This document shows positions 41,973-49,764 of a stretch of 55,396 bases of DNA, in pieces. The notes beneath the pieces were generated by a model, which had not been told where the DNA came from, did no database searches, and saw nothing but the letters and a program-made list of their open reading frames with translations. Origin of the DNA: Streptomyces echinoruber (GTDB lineage Bacteria > Actinomycetota > Actinomycetes > Streptomycetales > Streptomycetaceae); contig NZ_BMWH01000027.1 in NCBI RefSeq assembly GCF_014651135.1, positions 52,201 through 107,596 of the forward strand, read 5' to 3'. Positions within the stretch are counted from its first letter, which is position 1, and each line of letters opens with the position of its first letter. A program made the position numbers and the translations under genes.

Positions 41973-44900
41973 CTACGGGTCTTGCCGCTTCCTACGGGGT
42001 GGCTGCGTAGCGCCGGGTTTCCGGCTCCTCCGTGACCGCGTCATCGGAGCGGTGGCCGGAGATTCCCTTTCCGCGGTGAGTGGCCTGACGGCGTGCGGCT
42101 CGCGTGTCTCGATCCCCTCGGTCCCGGGGATGGGATCGGTTTGTATCGGTGCGGGAGCGGAACGACGTGCGGTGTCCGGGACGGGCAGGACGTTCCGACG
42201 CTGCAGCTCGGAGACGCTGATGAGCGGTGACATGAGAACACCATCGAGCAGCTCGTCCTGAGCCGACTGCAACTCGACCAGATGCCACAGGACGGCGAGC
42301 ACGTACTGGAGTTCCTCGCTCCAGATGGGGCGCCACCGGTCGGGACGGATGAGGTCCAGTTGGCTGACAGCCCTGCGAGACGGCGGCCCCGTCCTGCGTT
42401 TCAACCAGCCGTCAAGGACGTTCTGCCCGCTGACCCGGTAATCCCTCATCTCTTGAGTCACCGGCCCGAAGACGCCCTGGCCGAAGTGGAGTTCGAGTTT
42501 GTCGGGATCATAGACGAAGCTCTCGGGCAGCTCATCCCTACCAACCTGCCTTCGGTACGTGATCGTCGGCTGCGCGGTTGTCCAGACCTGCTCGGGCCCA
42601 TGGGGCCTCCCCGCCACCGGGTCCACAAACCTCTCTCCGAAAGTCGAAGCCCAGATCACCTTCCGCCCGATATGCAGCGCCTCCGACCACAGTGCGGCGT
42701 CACCGGTGAGTGGTACGCGGACGCCGTTGGTGGTGAGTTCGTCGTCGAAGCGGGAGCGGAAACCGGGATGGGCCGTGATTGCGGCAATGTACGCGGCCAA
42801 GTCCTCGGCAGTGACAGACAGACCGCCGAAGGAGTTGCGAAGGTGCTGGAGAAGGCCGGGAGTCACATTGGGGGTGCCATCCTTCTGCAGGAGGGGGATT
42901 ACTCTGCCACCGCCCCAGCCAGTGAAGTGATGCATATCCGGCATCAACGCGGTGAACAGAGTGGCAGGGCCGCCACCGAAACGTTCGGAGTGCTTCTCCA
43001 CGATGTAAATCTGCCCCTCGGCCCGGCTCTCCCACAGCTCCGGCGAGCATCTGTCGAGGACCCTGTTGTCCGGAATGATCCACTGTCGATCGAAAGGGCG
43101 GAAGGCGACCGGCACCGGCTCTGGACACTCGGGACCCGCCTCCAGCATCGATCGCCTCCGTTGTGCTGAGCCCGGGAGGGGCTTGACCGGCCGGTCGACG
43201 GTACGGCCCTGGGTCTCCCTGAACAAAACACGCTTCTCGGCGATGTCCGTCTCGGTGGTCAACCTCCGCCACCGGGAACGCAGCGTGTCGGGGTCCGGGG
43301 AGTAGACCCACGTCCGCTTCGGCAAGATGCCGGGCACTGTCCATGGCAGCAGATCATCCAATGCGGGATAGGTATCCCATGCTCCGTGTGCCGCGGGCGT
43401 GAACGGGGCACAGGCGTCCTGGCGCACCGACCGCCACTGATCACTGTCCGGCCCGAGAGCCTCAAGCTTCGCGTATTTCTCCTCACGCGTGCCGTCCAGG
43501 GCAACGTACCTGATATGGGCGGGTTCGATGTCCCCCCGGCTGCGAACGAACACGGCGATGGTCAATTGCTGCTGTACGCCTTCGAAGAGGCGCGTCCGTA
43601 TCGGTGGCTGGATTCCCTCGGGGCTGAGGTCAATGATCCATCCTTCCGAACAAGTCTCACGCAGGTACTTCCTCATCCCCCGAAAACCGGGCCCGCTGAG
43701 GAAGCCCGCGGTACTGATGAAGGCGACGATTCCGCGGTCCGACTCGGAACGATGCTGTTCGAATACCTTGAAGGTGGCCCAGCGCCAGAAGTAAACGTAC
43801 AGGTTCTTGAGCTTGTTCTCGTGCACCCCGTTTCTGCCGCCGAGGCGGAAGTCATTAAGCAGAGGTGCTCTGTAGTCACCCTCGCGGCCTTTCTCCACCC
43901 ATCCGCCTTCCCCCTCGGCTCTCTCCCGGTCCGGTGGGTTGCTGATCATGACGGTGACCTTCTGCTCACGTTTGATCCAGTCCGCCTTGCGGGTGTTCTC
44001 GACCAGAGGATCGCCATCGGGCAGGAACGTGAAGAGCGTGGCCCTCTCGTAGGGGTCTGCAAGGGTGTCGGCGAGATGGAGTCGCAGATCGCCGAGTTGA
44101 GTGTCGGTGGCTTGATCGCGGAGGGTCTGGGTGATCCTCATCTGGGCGACCGCGTAGGCGGCCATCTGACGCTCGAAGCCGATCAGCCGGCCCGCCAGTT
44201 GTTCCACCGCTTCGCCGCGGAACCCCTCCCCACGCCGGGAGCGCTCTTCGGCGACCCTGTCGATGATCTCGCTGAGGAATGTACCCGTGCCCATGGCGGG
44301 GTCGACGATCGTCACCTGTTCGTCGGCGAACCCCTTCACGCAACCCAGACGGGTGCGCAGTACGGCGTCGGTGAAGCGGACCATCTCCTTCACGAGACGT
44401 GGCGGAGTGTAGTAAGTACCGGAGCGTTTACGCAGCTCGCGGTCGTATTCCTGGAGGAAATTCTCGTAGAGATAAACGTGGGCGTCGGGCTTCCGGGCTC
44501 GGATCGCCTCCCAGTCGACAGCGTCGATGACCTGCACGAGCGTGTCGATGCGACGGGTGAACTCGGCGTCCACCGTCTCCGTAAGGAGCTGCAGGGCTCG
44601 GCCCATGACCGTGTTCTCGGCTTTCAACTCACGTGCAATGTCACCGAAGTTCCGGCCGGCGAGCGGTACGTTCTCGATACGGGCCAGCAGCAGGGCGAAG
44701 GCGATCGTCTGGGTGTAGCGGTCGGCGAAGAGGTGGTCGGGGTCCTGTCCATCGGTCGAGGGGAAGAGCACCTTGCTCCAGTGGTGCGCGAGAGCGGTGA
44801 AGGGCTTGGGGACACGCCGTCGGCTGCGAGGGCCGTCTGGTGCTCTGCGTTCGAGGGCAAGCTGCTCCAGCACCTCCTCGCGCAGGTACTGGCACAGTGG

Positions 44901-45437
44901 AGCGATGGACGTCACCAACTGACCTACGGTGGTGATGCGTTGCGGCTGCCATCCGAGAAACTCCCGCAGCAGATCCCGAAAGGCCGCACCGTCGACTTCA
45001 CTGGTACGCAGCCGTCTGCCGGACCGGTAGAGATCACCGTCGAGCCGGACCGTGCGGAGAGGCCACGAACCGCCTCGGTACAGACACCAGGTGTGGCCGT
45101 TGCTGTACAGCACGTTGGGTAGCCGACGCATCAGCTCCCACTGTTCACGGTCCCGCTTCGTGAAGCCGTCGGGTGTGACGTCGTGTCCAGGTGCCTTCAG
45201 CTCCAAGAAGCCGGTGATGCGTCCCGAGGTCTCCACCGCGTAGTCCGGGCGCACCCGGGCCTCGGGCAAGGGGTACTCGGGGTGAAGGCGAGGACTCAGC
45301 TTCCAACGTGTCCCGAAAGCTTCCACCAGCTTCGCCACCGGCAGACTGATGGACGCCTCCGTGTCGCTGAACCGCAGACGCTCCCTGCACTCGGCTCCGA
45401 AGTCCGCCACGAGAACCCGTACCCATTCCTCCGGCAC
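41973..45437 (-). CDS. Type IIG/ISP-like restriction-modification protein (nuclease-methyltransferase)
   Basis: This 1154-aa protein combines domains of single-chain restriction enzymes. The N terminus has a PD-(D/E)xK nuclease motif: Pro64-Asp65 (RPDYAVE) and Glu79-Leu80-Lys81 (GFLELKAPG). The middle is an N6-adenine methyltransferase: YTPPRLVKEMVRF, SAM motif I VDPAMGTGTF (378-387), and motif IV at 500-503, which reads NPPD instead of NPP(Y/F). The C-terminal half (from about 550) resembles the specificity region of type ISP enzymes (WVYSPDPDTLRSRWRRL, AFRPFDRQW). No helicase motifs are seen. GTG 45437 has GGGGGAC upstream. Base composition is clearly less GC-rich than its neighbours, with many A/T third positions, pointing to transfer. 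Confidence 0.88.
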   Translation of the reverse strand: MPEEWVRVLVADFGAECRERLRFSDTEASISLPVAKLVEAFGTRWKLSPRLHPEYPLPEARVRPDYAVETSGRITGFLELKAPGHDVTPDGFTKRDREQWELMRRLPNVLYSNGHTWCLYRGGSWPLRTVRLDGDLYRSGRRLRTSEVDGAAFRDLLREFLGWQPQRITTVGQLVTSIAPLCQYLREEVLEQLALERRAPDGPRSRRRVPKPFTALAHHWSKVLFPSTDGQDPDHLFADRYTQTIAFALLLARIENVPLAGRNFGDIARELKAENTVMGRALQLLTETVDAEFTRRIDTLVQVIDAVDWEAIRARKPDAHVYLYENFLQEYDRELRKRSGTYYTPPRLVKEMVRFTDAVLRTRLGCVKGFADEQVTIVDPAMGTGTFLSEIIDRVAEERSRRGEGFRGEAVEQLAGRLIGFERQMAAYAVAQMRITQTLRDQATDTQLGDLRLHLADTLADPYERATLFTFLPDGDPLVENTRKADWIKREQKVTVMISNPPDRERAEGEGGWVEKGREGDYRAPLLNDFRLGGRNGVHENKLKNLYVYFWRWATFKVFEQHRSESDRGIVAFISTAGFLSGPGFRGMRKYLRETCSEGWIIDLSPEGIQPPIRTRLFEGVQQQLTIAVFVRSRGDIEPAHIRYVALDGTREEKYAKLEALGPDSDQWRSVRQDACAPFTPAAHGAWDTYPALDDLLPWTVPGILPKRTWVYSPDPDTLRSRWRRLTTETDIAEKRVLFRETQGRTVDRPVKPLPGSAQRRRSMLEAGPECPEPVPVAFRPFDRQWIIPDNRVLDRCSPELWESRAEGQIYIVEKHSERFGGGPATLFTALMPDMHHFTGWGGGRVIPLLQKDGTPNVTPGLLQHLRNSFGGLSVTAEDLAAYIAAITAHPGFRSRFDDELTTNGVRVPLTGDAALWSEALHIGRKVIWASTFGERFVDPVAGRPHGPEQVWTTAQPTITYRRQVGRDELPESFVYDPDKLELHFGQGVFGPVTQEMRDYRVSGQNVLDGWLKRRTGPPSRRAVSQLDLIRPDRWRPIWSEELQYVLAVLWHLVELQSAQDELLDGVLMSPLISVSELQRRNVLPVPDTARRSAPAPIQTDPIPGTEGIETREPHAVRPLTAERESPATAPMTRSRRSRKPGATQPPRRKRQDP

Positions 45438-45573
45438 CTCGTCCCCCTCCAGGCTGTGGTCTCGGGCGGTGGATCACCGCAGACACAGCGTTACTGGAGG
45501 CAAAGGGGTCGGTTCAGTGCGCACGGGGGGCGCGCGAGGGGCACGGGCGGCGCGTTCCGTGACTGCTGGGAAA

Positions 45574-45762
45574 TCAGGTGCGGGTGTTGGTCAGGAAGGG
45601 ACCGCCATAGCCGATGTAGATCTTGCCGGCGCGCGAAGCGTCGTCGTGGAAGTGCACGCCGGAACGCGACGGCGTTGCCGTCGCCAAACGCAGGTGGGCC
45701 TTCATGTACACGCGCTTCAGCTCATCCACGTCAGCCCTCGTCCACAAGGTCGAGGTCGTCAC
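45574..45762 (-). CDS. Small protein of unknown function at the right junction of the insert
   Basis: A 62-aa frame begins MTTSTLWTRADVDELKRVYM and ends GKIYIGYGGPFLTNTRT. Its composition is not Arg/Pro-rich, so it looks like real coding sequence; the C-terminal GKIYIGY..FLTNTRT pattern resembles C termini of larger streptomycete proteins I remember but cannot name. It overlaps the last 32 bp of the MBL gene in another frame and precedes the nuclease-methyltransferase gene in the same direction. It may be a whole small protein or the tail of a truncated gene. Confidence 0.5.
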   Translation of the reverse strand: MTTSTLWTRADVDELKRVYMKAHLRLATATPSRSGVHFHDDASRAGKIYIGYGGPFLTNTRT

Positions 45763-46915
45763 GAGACGCCACCGGAGTGATCTCCGGAACGGGCCACTCG
45801 CGGTTCAGCGGCAGGGACACATCCCGCCACCAGGGGCGCGTGGGGAGGATTCCAGCGGGCTCGAAGGGCTGGCCTGGAACGGGGACGGCGACCGCCTGTC
45901 CGACCGCGCCGGCCGCGGCCAGCGTCCACTCCCCCGGCTCGGCCCAGGGATGCAACGAGAGGTTGAATGTGCCCCAGTGGATCGGCAGCATGACCCCGCT
46001 CGGCCGGCCTTGCTGCAGGTCGAGGTGGGCGCGCATGCCCTCCTCGGGCGTCATGTGGATGTCGGGCCAGAACTCGGAGTAGGCCCCGATCTGGATCATC
46101 GTCGCGTCGAACGGCCCGTGGGCCGCGCCGATGTCCCGGAAACCGTCGAAGTAGCCGGTGTCGCCGCTGTGGTAGATGCGGTGCTCGGGGCCGGCGACGG
46201 CCCAGGAGGCCCACAGGGTGTGCTGGGTGTTGCGCAGGCCGCGGCCGCAGAAGTGGCGGGCTGGGGTGGCGGTCAGGGTGAGTCCGCCGACCTTCGTCTC
46301 CTCGTGCCAGTCGAGTTCGCGCAGGCGGTCGGCGGACACGCCCCAGTGCTCGAGGTGGGCGCCGACGCCGAGGGGCACGGCGAACACGGTGTCCGTGCCG
46401 GCCAGTTCCCTGACGGTGGGCAGGTCGAGGTGGTCGTAGTGGTCGTGGGAGATGACCACCGCGTCGACCGGGCCGAGCGCGGCCAGGGGCACGGGAACCG
46501 GGTGCAGGCGCCGGGGCCCGGCGAAGGGGAACGGGGAGCAGCGCTCGCCCCACACCGGGTCGAACAGCACCCGGTGCCCGTCGATCTCGGCCAGCACGCT
46601 GGAGTGGCCCATCCACGTCAGCCGCAGCCCGGTGGCCGGGGGGCGGGCGAGGTCGGCCAGGGTCGTGGCGTGCACCGGGACCGTGCCGGCGGGGCTGCGG
46701 CGGGGCCGCTGCTGCCGGTCGAGGAAGACCTTGGCGAAATCCCGTGCCGAACCGGACGGACGGGTACGGGCCTCGCCACCCGGGTTCTGGAACACGCCGT
46801 TCTTGAAGTGCGGCGATCTGCGGATGCGCGCCATGCGCTCACCGCTCGGGTCGGCGCCGAAGGCCGCGGGCCGCAGCGCGCGCAGCCGGGAGATCGATGA
46901 CGGGACGGCGGCCAC
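45731..46915 (-). CDS. MBL-fold metallo-hydrolase (UlaG/NAPE-PLD-like)
   Basis: This 394-aa protein has the metallo-beta-lactamase fold: LRLTWMGHSSVLAEIDGHRVLFDPVW, then SHDHYDHLD (HxHxDH metal motif, about 155-163), ARHFCGRG, YHSGDTGYFDGF and a late LPIHWGTF His. This is the UlaG/RomA/NAPE-PLD-like branch, acting on phosphodiester or lactone substrates. An N-terminal extension of 95 residues (FKNGVFQNPGG) is typical. GGAGG precedes ATG 46915. Its last 95 codons or so are duplicated, diverged and broken at 41453-41774, so this 3' end may have come with the inserted segment. Confidence 0.92.
   Translation of the reverse strand: MAAVPSSISRLRALRPAAFGADPSGERMARIRRSPHFKNGVFQNPGGEARTRPSGSARDFAKVFLDRQQRPRRSPAGTVPVHATTLADLARPPATGLRLTWMGHSSVLAEIDGHRVLFDPVWGERCSPFPFAGPRRLHPVPVPLAALGPVDAVVISHDHYDHLDLPTVRELAGTDTVFAVPLGVGAHLEHWGVSADRLRELDWHEETKVGGLTLTATPARHFCGRGLRNTQHTLWASWAVAGPEHRIYHSGDTGYFDGFRDIGAAHGPFDATMIQIGAYSEFWPDIHMTPEEGMRAHLDLQQGRPSGVMLPIHWGTFNLSLHPWAEPGEWTLAAAGAVGQAVAVPVPGQPFEPAGILPTRPWWRDVSLPLNREWPVPEITPVASRDDLDLVDEG
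46013..46069. repeat. 57-bp direct repeat, right junction copy
   Basis: Identical to 41718-41774 and located inside the intact MBL gene. Sequence to its left (towards the nuclease-methyltransferase gene) is only roughly two-thirds identical to the left copy's continuation, so identity stops abruptly at 46013. Confidence 0.9.
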
Positions 46916-46950
46916 GGCACCTCCAGGTGGAGTCGGCAGAGGTCTTCCAT

Positions 46951-47014
46951 TATGGGCGGGCCCGGCTCACCGGGTCCGCGGCTATGGGCGGGCCCGGCTC
47001 ACCGGGTCCGCGGC
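46951..47014. repeat. Two perfect 32-bp tandem repeats
   Basis: TATGGGCGGGCCCGGCTCAC plus 12 more bases occurs at 46951-46982 and again at 46983-47014 without a mismatch. GGAACCGGNGGCGG-type degenerate units follow to about 47090. The array lies upstream of the MBL gene start and after the SGNH stop. Confidence 0.88.
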
Positions 47015-47122
47015 ACGGAACCGGCGGTGGGGGCGGTGGAACCGGGGGCGGGAACGGCGGAACCGGAGGCGGCGGAAAACACGCTCGCGCCGCCCCCGCC
47101 CTCACGCTTCGCGCCTCATGCC

Positions 47123-47941
47123 TCACGCCACCGAGGCGATCCGCATCTTGATGTCGGCCGGCGACAGGGTGCCCTTGGCCGTCACGTGGTCGCCGGAGGA
47201 CTCGCCGCGCAGGCGGCGGCCGATCCAGGGCACGAGGTGGTGCCGGGCCCAGTGGACGTCGTCGCGGCGGATCTCGAGGGTGCCGCGGGGCGGCAGCGGC
47301 GGCCAGGGCTGCTCGGGGTCGGCGGGCACGTCGATGCCGAGGACCTGACCGGCGCGCAGCGCCACGCGCGTGTGCCCCTCGGGCGACAGGTGCAGCCGGT
47401 CCTCGTCCCAGGCGCGCCGGTCCTGGACGGCCTTGAGCGACCACAGGTCCAGCACGGGGCAGTGGTAGCGGTCGGCGATGGCGCGGACGTGCCCGTTGTA
47501 CGTGGCGATCTTCCCACGCAGGTGCTTGAGCAGCGGCACGTCGCGCGTGTCGAAGCCGGTGGCCACCATGACGGTGCCGGCCGCGGAGGCGAGCCGGGCG
47601 ACCGCCTTCTCGAACCGCTCCGCCACGTCGTCCGGGTCGGTGCCGGGACGGATGATGTCGTTGCCGCCGGCGCAGAAGGTCACCAGGTCCGGGGCGAGTT
47701 CGACGGCCCGCGGGACCTGGTCCGCGACGATCTGGTCGAGCAGTTTGCCGCGGACGGCGAGATTCGTGTACGGGAAGTCCCCCTCGGGCCGCAGGTCCGC
47801 CAGCATCACCGCCAGCCGGTCGGCCCACCCGACGAACCGCCCGTCGGGGCCGGGGTCTCCGACTCCCTCGGTGAAGCTGTCCCCCACCGCCACGTACGAC
47901 CCGATCACTGATCTGCTGTCATTCTTCGAATCGTCTGCCAC
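47123..47941 (-). CDS. SGNH/GDSL-type esterase
   Basis: This 272-aa protein has the SGNH blocks: YVAVGDSFTEGVGD with nucleophile Ser (block I GDS), TNLAVRGKLLDQI (block II Gly), FCAGGNDIIRP (block III GGND) and EDRLHLSPEGHTRVAL with the catalytic Asp and His (block V DxxH). No signal peptide is seen, so it acts in the cytoplasm. GTG 47941 is the start (VADDSKNDSRS). Substrate unknown; typical of small-ester or lipid hydrolases. Confidence 0.9.
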   Translation of the reverse strand: MADDSKNDSRSVIGSYVAVGDSFTEGVGDPGPDGRFVGWADRLAVMLADLRPEGDFPYTNLAVRGKLLDQIVADQVPRAVELAPDLVTFCAGGNDIIRPGTDPDDVAERFEKAVARLASAAGTVMVATGFDTRDVPLLKHLRGKIATYNGHVRAIADRYHCPVLDLWSLKAVQDRRAWDEDRLHLSPEGHTRVALRAGQVLGIDVPADPEQPWPPLPPRGTLEIRRDDVHWARHHLVPWIGRRLRGESSGDHVTAKGTLSPADIKMRIASVA

Positions 47942-48069
47942 ATCGGCCCATCTTTCACCGTCGAATGTGACTTACGCGACCGTAGGCGGGTGTTGACGTC
48001 CGGTGAGATGAACCACTTCCCGCGAGCGGGCCGGCCGGGAATGCGGTCGGCCCGAAGGGTGTTGGCCGC

Positions 48070-48120
48070 ACGCCGCCGAGGGCCGGACCCCGGGTGTCGG
48101 GGTCCGGCCCTCGGCGGCGT
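48070..48120 (-). terminator. Strong terminator after the M23 peptidase gene
   Basis: A perfect 22-bp stem (48070-48091 with 48099-48120) closes on a 7-nt loop, 32 bp after the stop of the peptidase gene. Confidence 0.88.
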
Positions 48121-48151
48121 GTCGGGCGGAGCGGGTGCGGCGGGCCCGGCG

Positions 48152-49054
48152 TCAGCCGACGGTCACGCCGTGTGCGCGCAGGTAGGCGACCGGGTCGATG
48201 TCGGAGCCGTAGTTCGGCGTGGTGCGGATCTCGAAGTGCAGGTGCGGGCCGGTGACGTTGCCGGTGGCGCCGGACAGGCCCAGCCGCTGGCCCTTGCCGA
48301 CGCTCTGGCCGGCCGAGACGGAGATCTGCGACAGGTGGGCGTACTGCGCGTAGTGGCCGTCGGCGAGCTTGATGACGACCTGGTTGCCGTACGCGCCGCC
48401 CCAGCCGGCGGAGACGACGGTGCCGGCGGCTATCGCCTTGACGGGGGTGCCGGTCGGGACGACGAAGTCGACGCCGGTGTGGTAGCCGCTGGACCACATG
48501 CTGCCCGCGACGTGGTAGCCGGTGCCGATGGTGGCGCCGGACACGGGCAGGGTGTAGCCGCCGGCGGAACCGGCGGGGGAAACCTCGGCGGCCATCATCT
48601 TGACGGCGGGGGCCTTGGCGGCCGGCGCCTTGGCGGTGGCGCCCGCGGTGCGCCGGGGGGCGGAAGCGTGCGAGGCGGACGCCGCCTTCTTGCCGAGGAT
48701 CAGCTTCAGGCCGGGGTGGATGAGCGACGGATCGTCACCGACGGCCTGCCGGTTGTCCTGGTAGAGCTTCTTCCAGCCGCCGCTGACGTGCTGCTCGTCG
48801 GCGATGCTCGCCAGGCAGTCACCGGCCTTGACCGTGTAAGTGCGCGGGCCGGCGCCCGGGGTGGCCGCCTGAGGGGCGGCGGCCTGCCGCTGGGCGACCG
48901 TGCCGGCCTGGACCGGCTGCTGCGGGGTGGCGGCGTGCGCCCCGGCGGCCCCGACGAGGGGCAGGGCGAGCGCGGCACCGCCGGTGCCGGCGGCGGCGAG
49001 CGAACGGATCAGACGCTGGGTCTTGGGACGGCGGTGCTTACCCTTCGCGGGCAT
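48152..49054 (-). CDS. LysM and M23 peptidase domain protein
   Basis: This 300-aa exported cell-wall hydrolase has a signal peptide (MPAKGKHRRPKTQRLIRSLA, hydrophobic core, cleavage near AHAAT at about 41), a LysM peptidoglycan-binding domain (YTVKAGDCLASIADEQHVSGGWKKLYQDNRQAV, about 72-118), a Lys/Ala-rich linker and an M23 endopeptidase domain with the Zn motifs HTGVDF (HxxxD) and GPHLHFEIR (HxH). It probably cuts peptidoglycan cross-links during growth or germination. AGAGGAA precedes ATG 49054, just after the c-di-AMP riboswitch. Confidence 0.93.
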   Translation of the reverse strand: MPAKGKHRRPKTQRLIRSLAAAGTGGAALALPLVGAAGAHAATPQQPVQAGTVAQRQAAAPQAATPGAGPRTYTVKAGDCLASIADEQHVSGGWKKLYQDNRQAVGDDPSLIHPGLKLILGKKAASASHASAPRRTAGATAKAPAAKAPAVKMMAAEVSPAGSAGGYTLPVSGATIGTGYHVAGSMWSSGYHTGVDFVVPTGTPVKAIAAGTVVSAGWGGAYGNQVVIKLADGHYAQYAHLSQISVSAGQSVGKGQRLGLSGATGNVTGPHLHFEIRTTPNYGSDIDPVAYLRAHGVTVG

Positions 49055-49071
49055 GACGCATTCCTCTCCGG

Positions 49072-49258
49072 CGCCTGCGAGGTGAGCTGTCGGGTTCGGG
49101 CTGGAGCTGCCCGGCCGCGTGGGACGCGGCTTCACCCCTAGCCTGTTCCGGGAACCGGGACAGGCGGTCGTACCTGTGGGTCCCCCGCTCCTGCCGTGCA
49201 CGGGTGGTCGGGTACGGTCCCCGGGCGGCGGCAGGATTCGGCGTTCCGCCCGGATCGG
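49072..49258 (-). ncRNA. ydaO-type cyclic di-AMP riboswitch
   Basis: Read leftward, the leader carries the class-specific pieces: GCCGAATCCTGCCG near the 5' side, GGCTAGGGGTGAAGCCGCG (about 49138-49120), then GCCCGAACCCGACAGCTCAC and CTCGCAGGC at the 3' end (near 49072). These match the ydaO/yuaA aptamer core, which commonly precedes resuscitation-factor and peptidase genes in actinobacteria and turns expression down when c-di-AMP is bound. The aptamer ends about 17 nt before the start codon, close to the ribosome site. Ends are approximate. Confidence 0.85.
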
Positions 49259-49487
49259 AGGGGAACGTAAGCGACCTGGACGCACGGGGACAAGCGAAGG
49301 TTGCGCGGCGACGGGACTCTTCCGTGATCCGGAAGCGGAGAGCCCGGTCACCCTGCGTGCACCCCGGGCCTGAAGTCCGCCCAATTCCCTGCGGAATTGC
49401 ACATATTACGTGAACATGACGGGCAACGCTCGGTCACGGATATGAAGCTCCTCACGTGACCCGCCCCAGCTCCCCTTATTCCGGAGC

Positions 49488-49511
49488 GAGTTGGAGCGAA
49501 AGCTCCAATTC
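49488..49511. other. GAAA-tetraloop hairpin in an AT-rich intergenic stretch
   Basis: TTGGAGC (49491-49497), GAAA and GCTCCAA (49502-49508) form a 7-bp stem, extended to 10 bp by one G-T and two more pairs. The loop is a GNRA tetraloop on the plus strand. It lies between the peptidase promoter region and the phosphatase gene; the surrounding 49380-49545 is unusually AT-rich. Confidence 0.5.
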
Positions 49512-49764
49512 GGACAGAAATACTCAATGCGTTTGATAACCAGCCTATTTGCGCGCCTCTCCCGCCCCCCTCGCGGCCCCTCGCGGCCCCTCACAGCCCC
49601 CTCGCGGAGGCGGGACAGCATCGGTACGACGCCTCACGACCGCCGGTGGACGACCTCGGTGGTCCGTGCACGGATGCCGTATGACGAATGCCGTATGGTC
49701 GAGACGCCCCGCCGGCCATCGCACCCGGGCCGCGCCGGCGGGATCGAAAAGGGGAGGAGCTCCT

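Noticed and set aside
43386..45122. 578-aa plus-strand frame antisense to the nuclease-methyltransferase gene
   Set aside because: The minus-strand gene has conserved motifs and correct length; the plus frame shows no recognisable domain.
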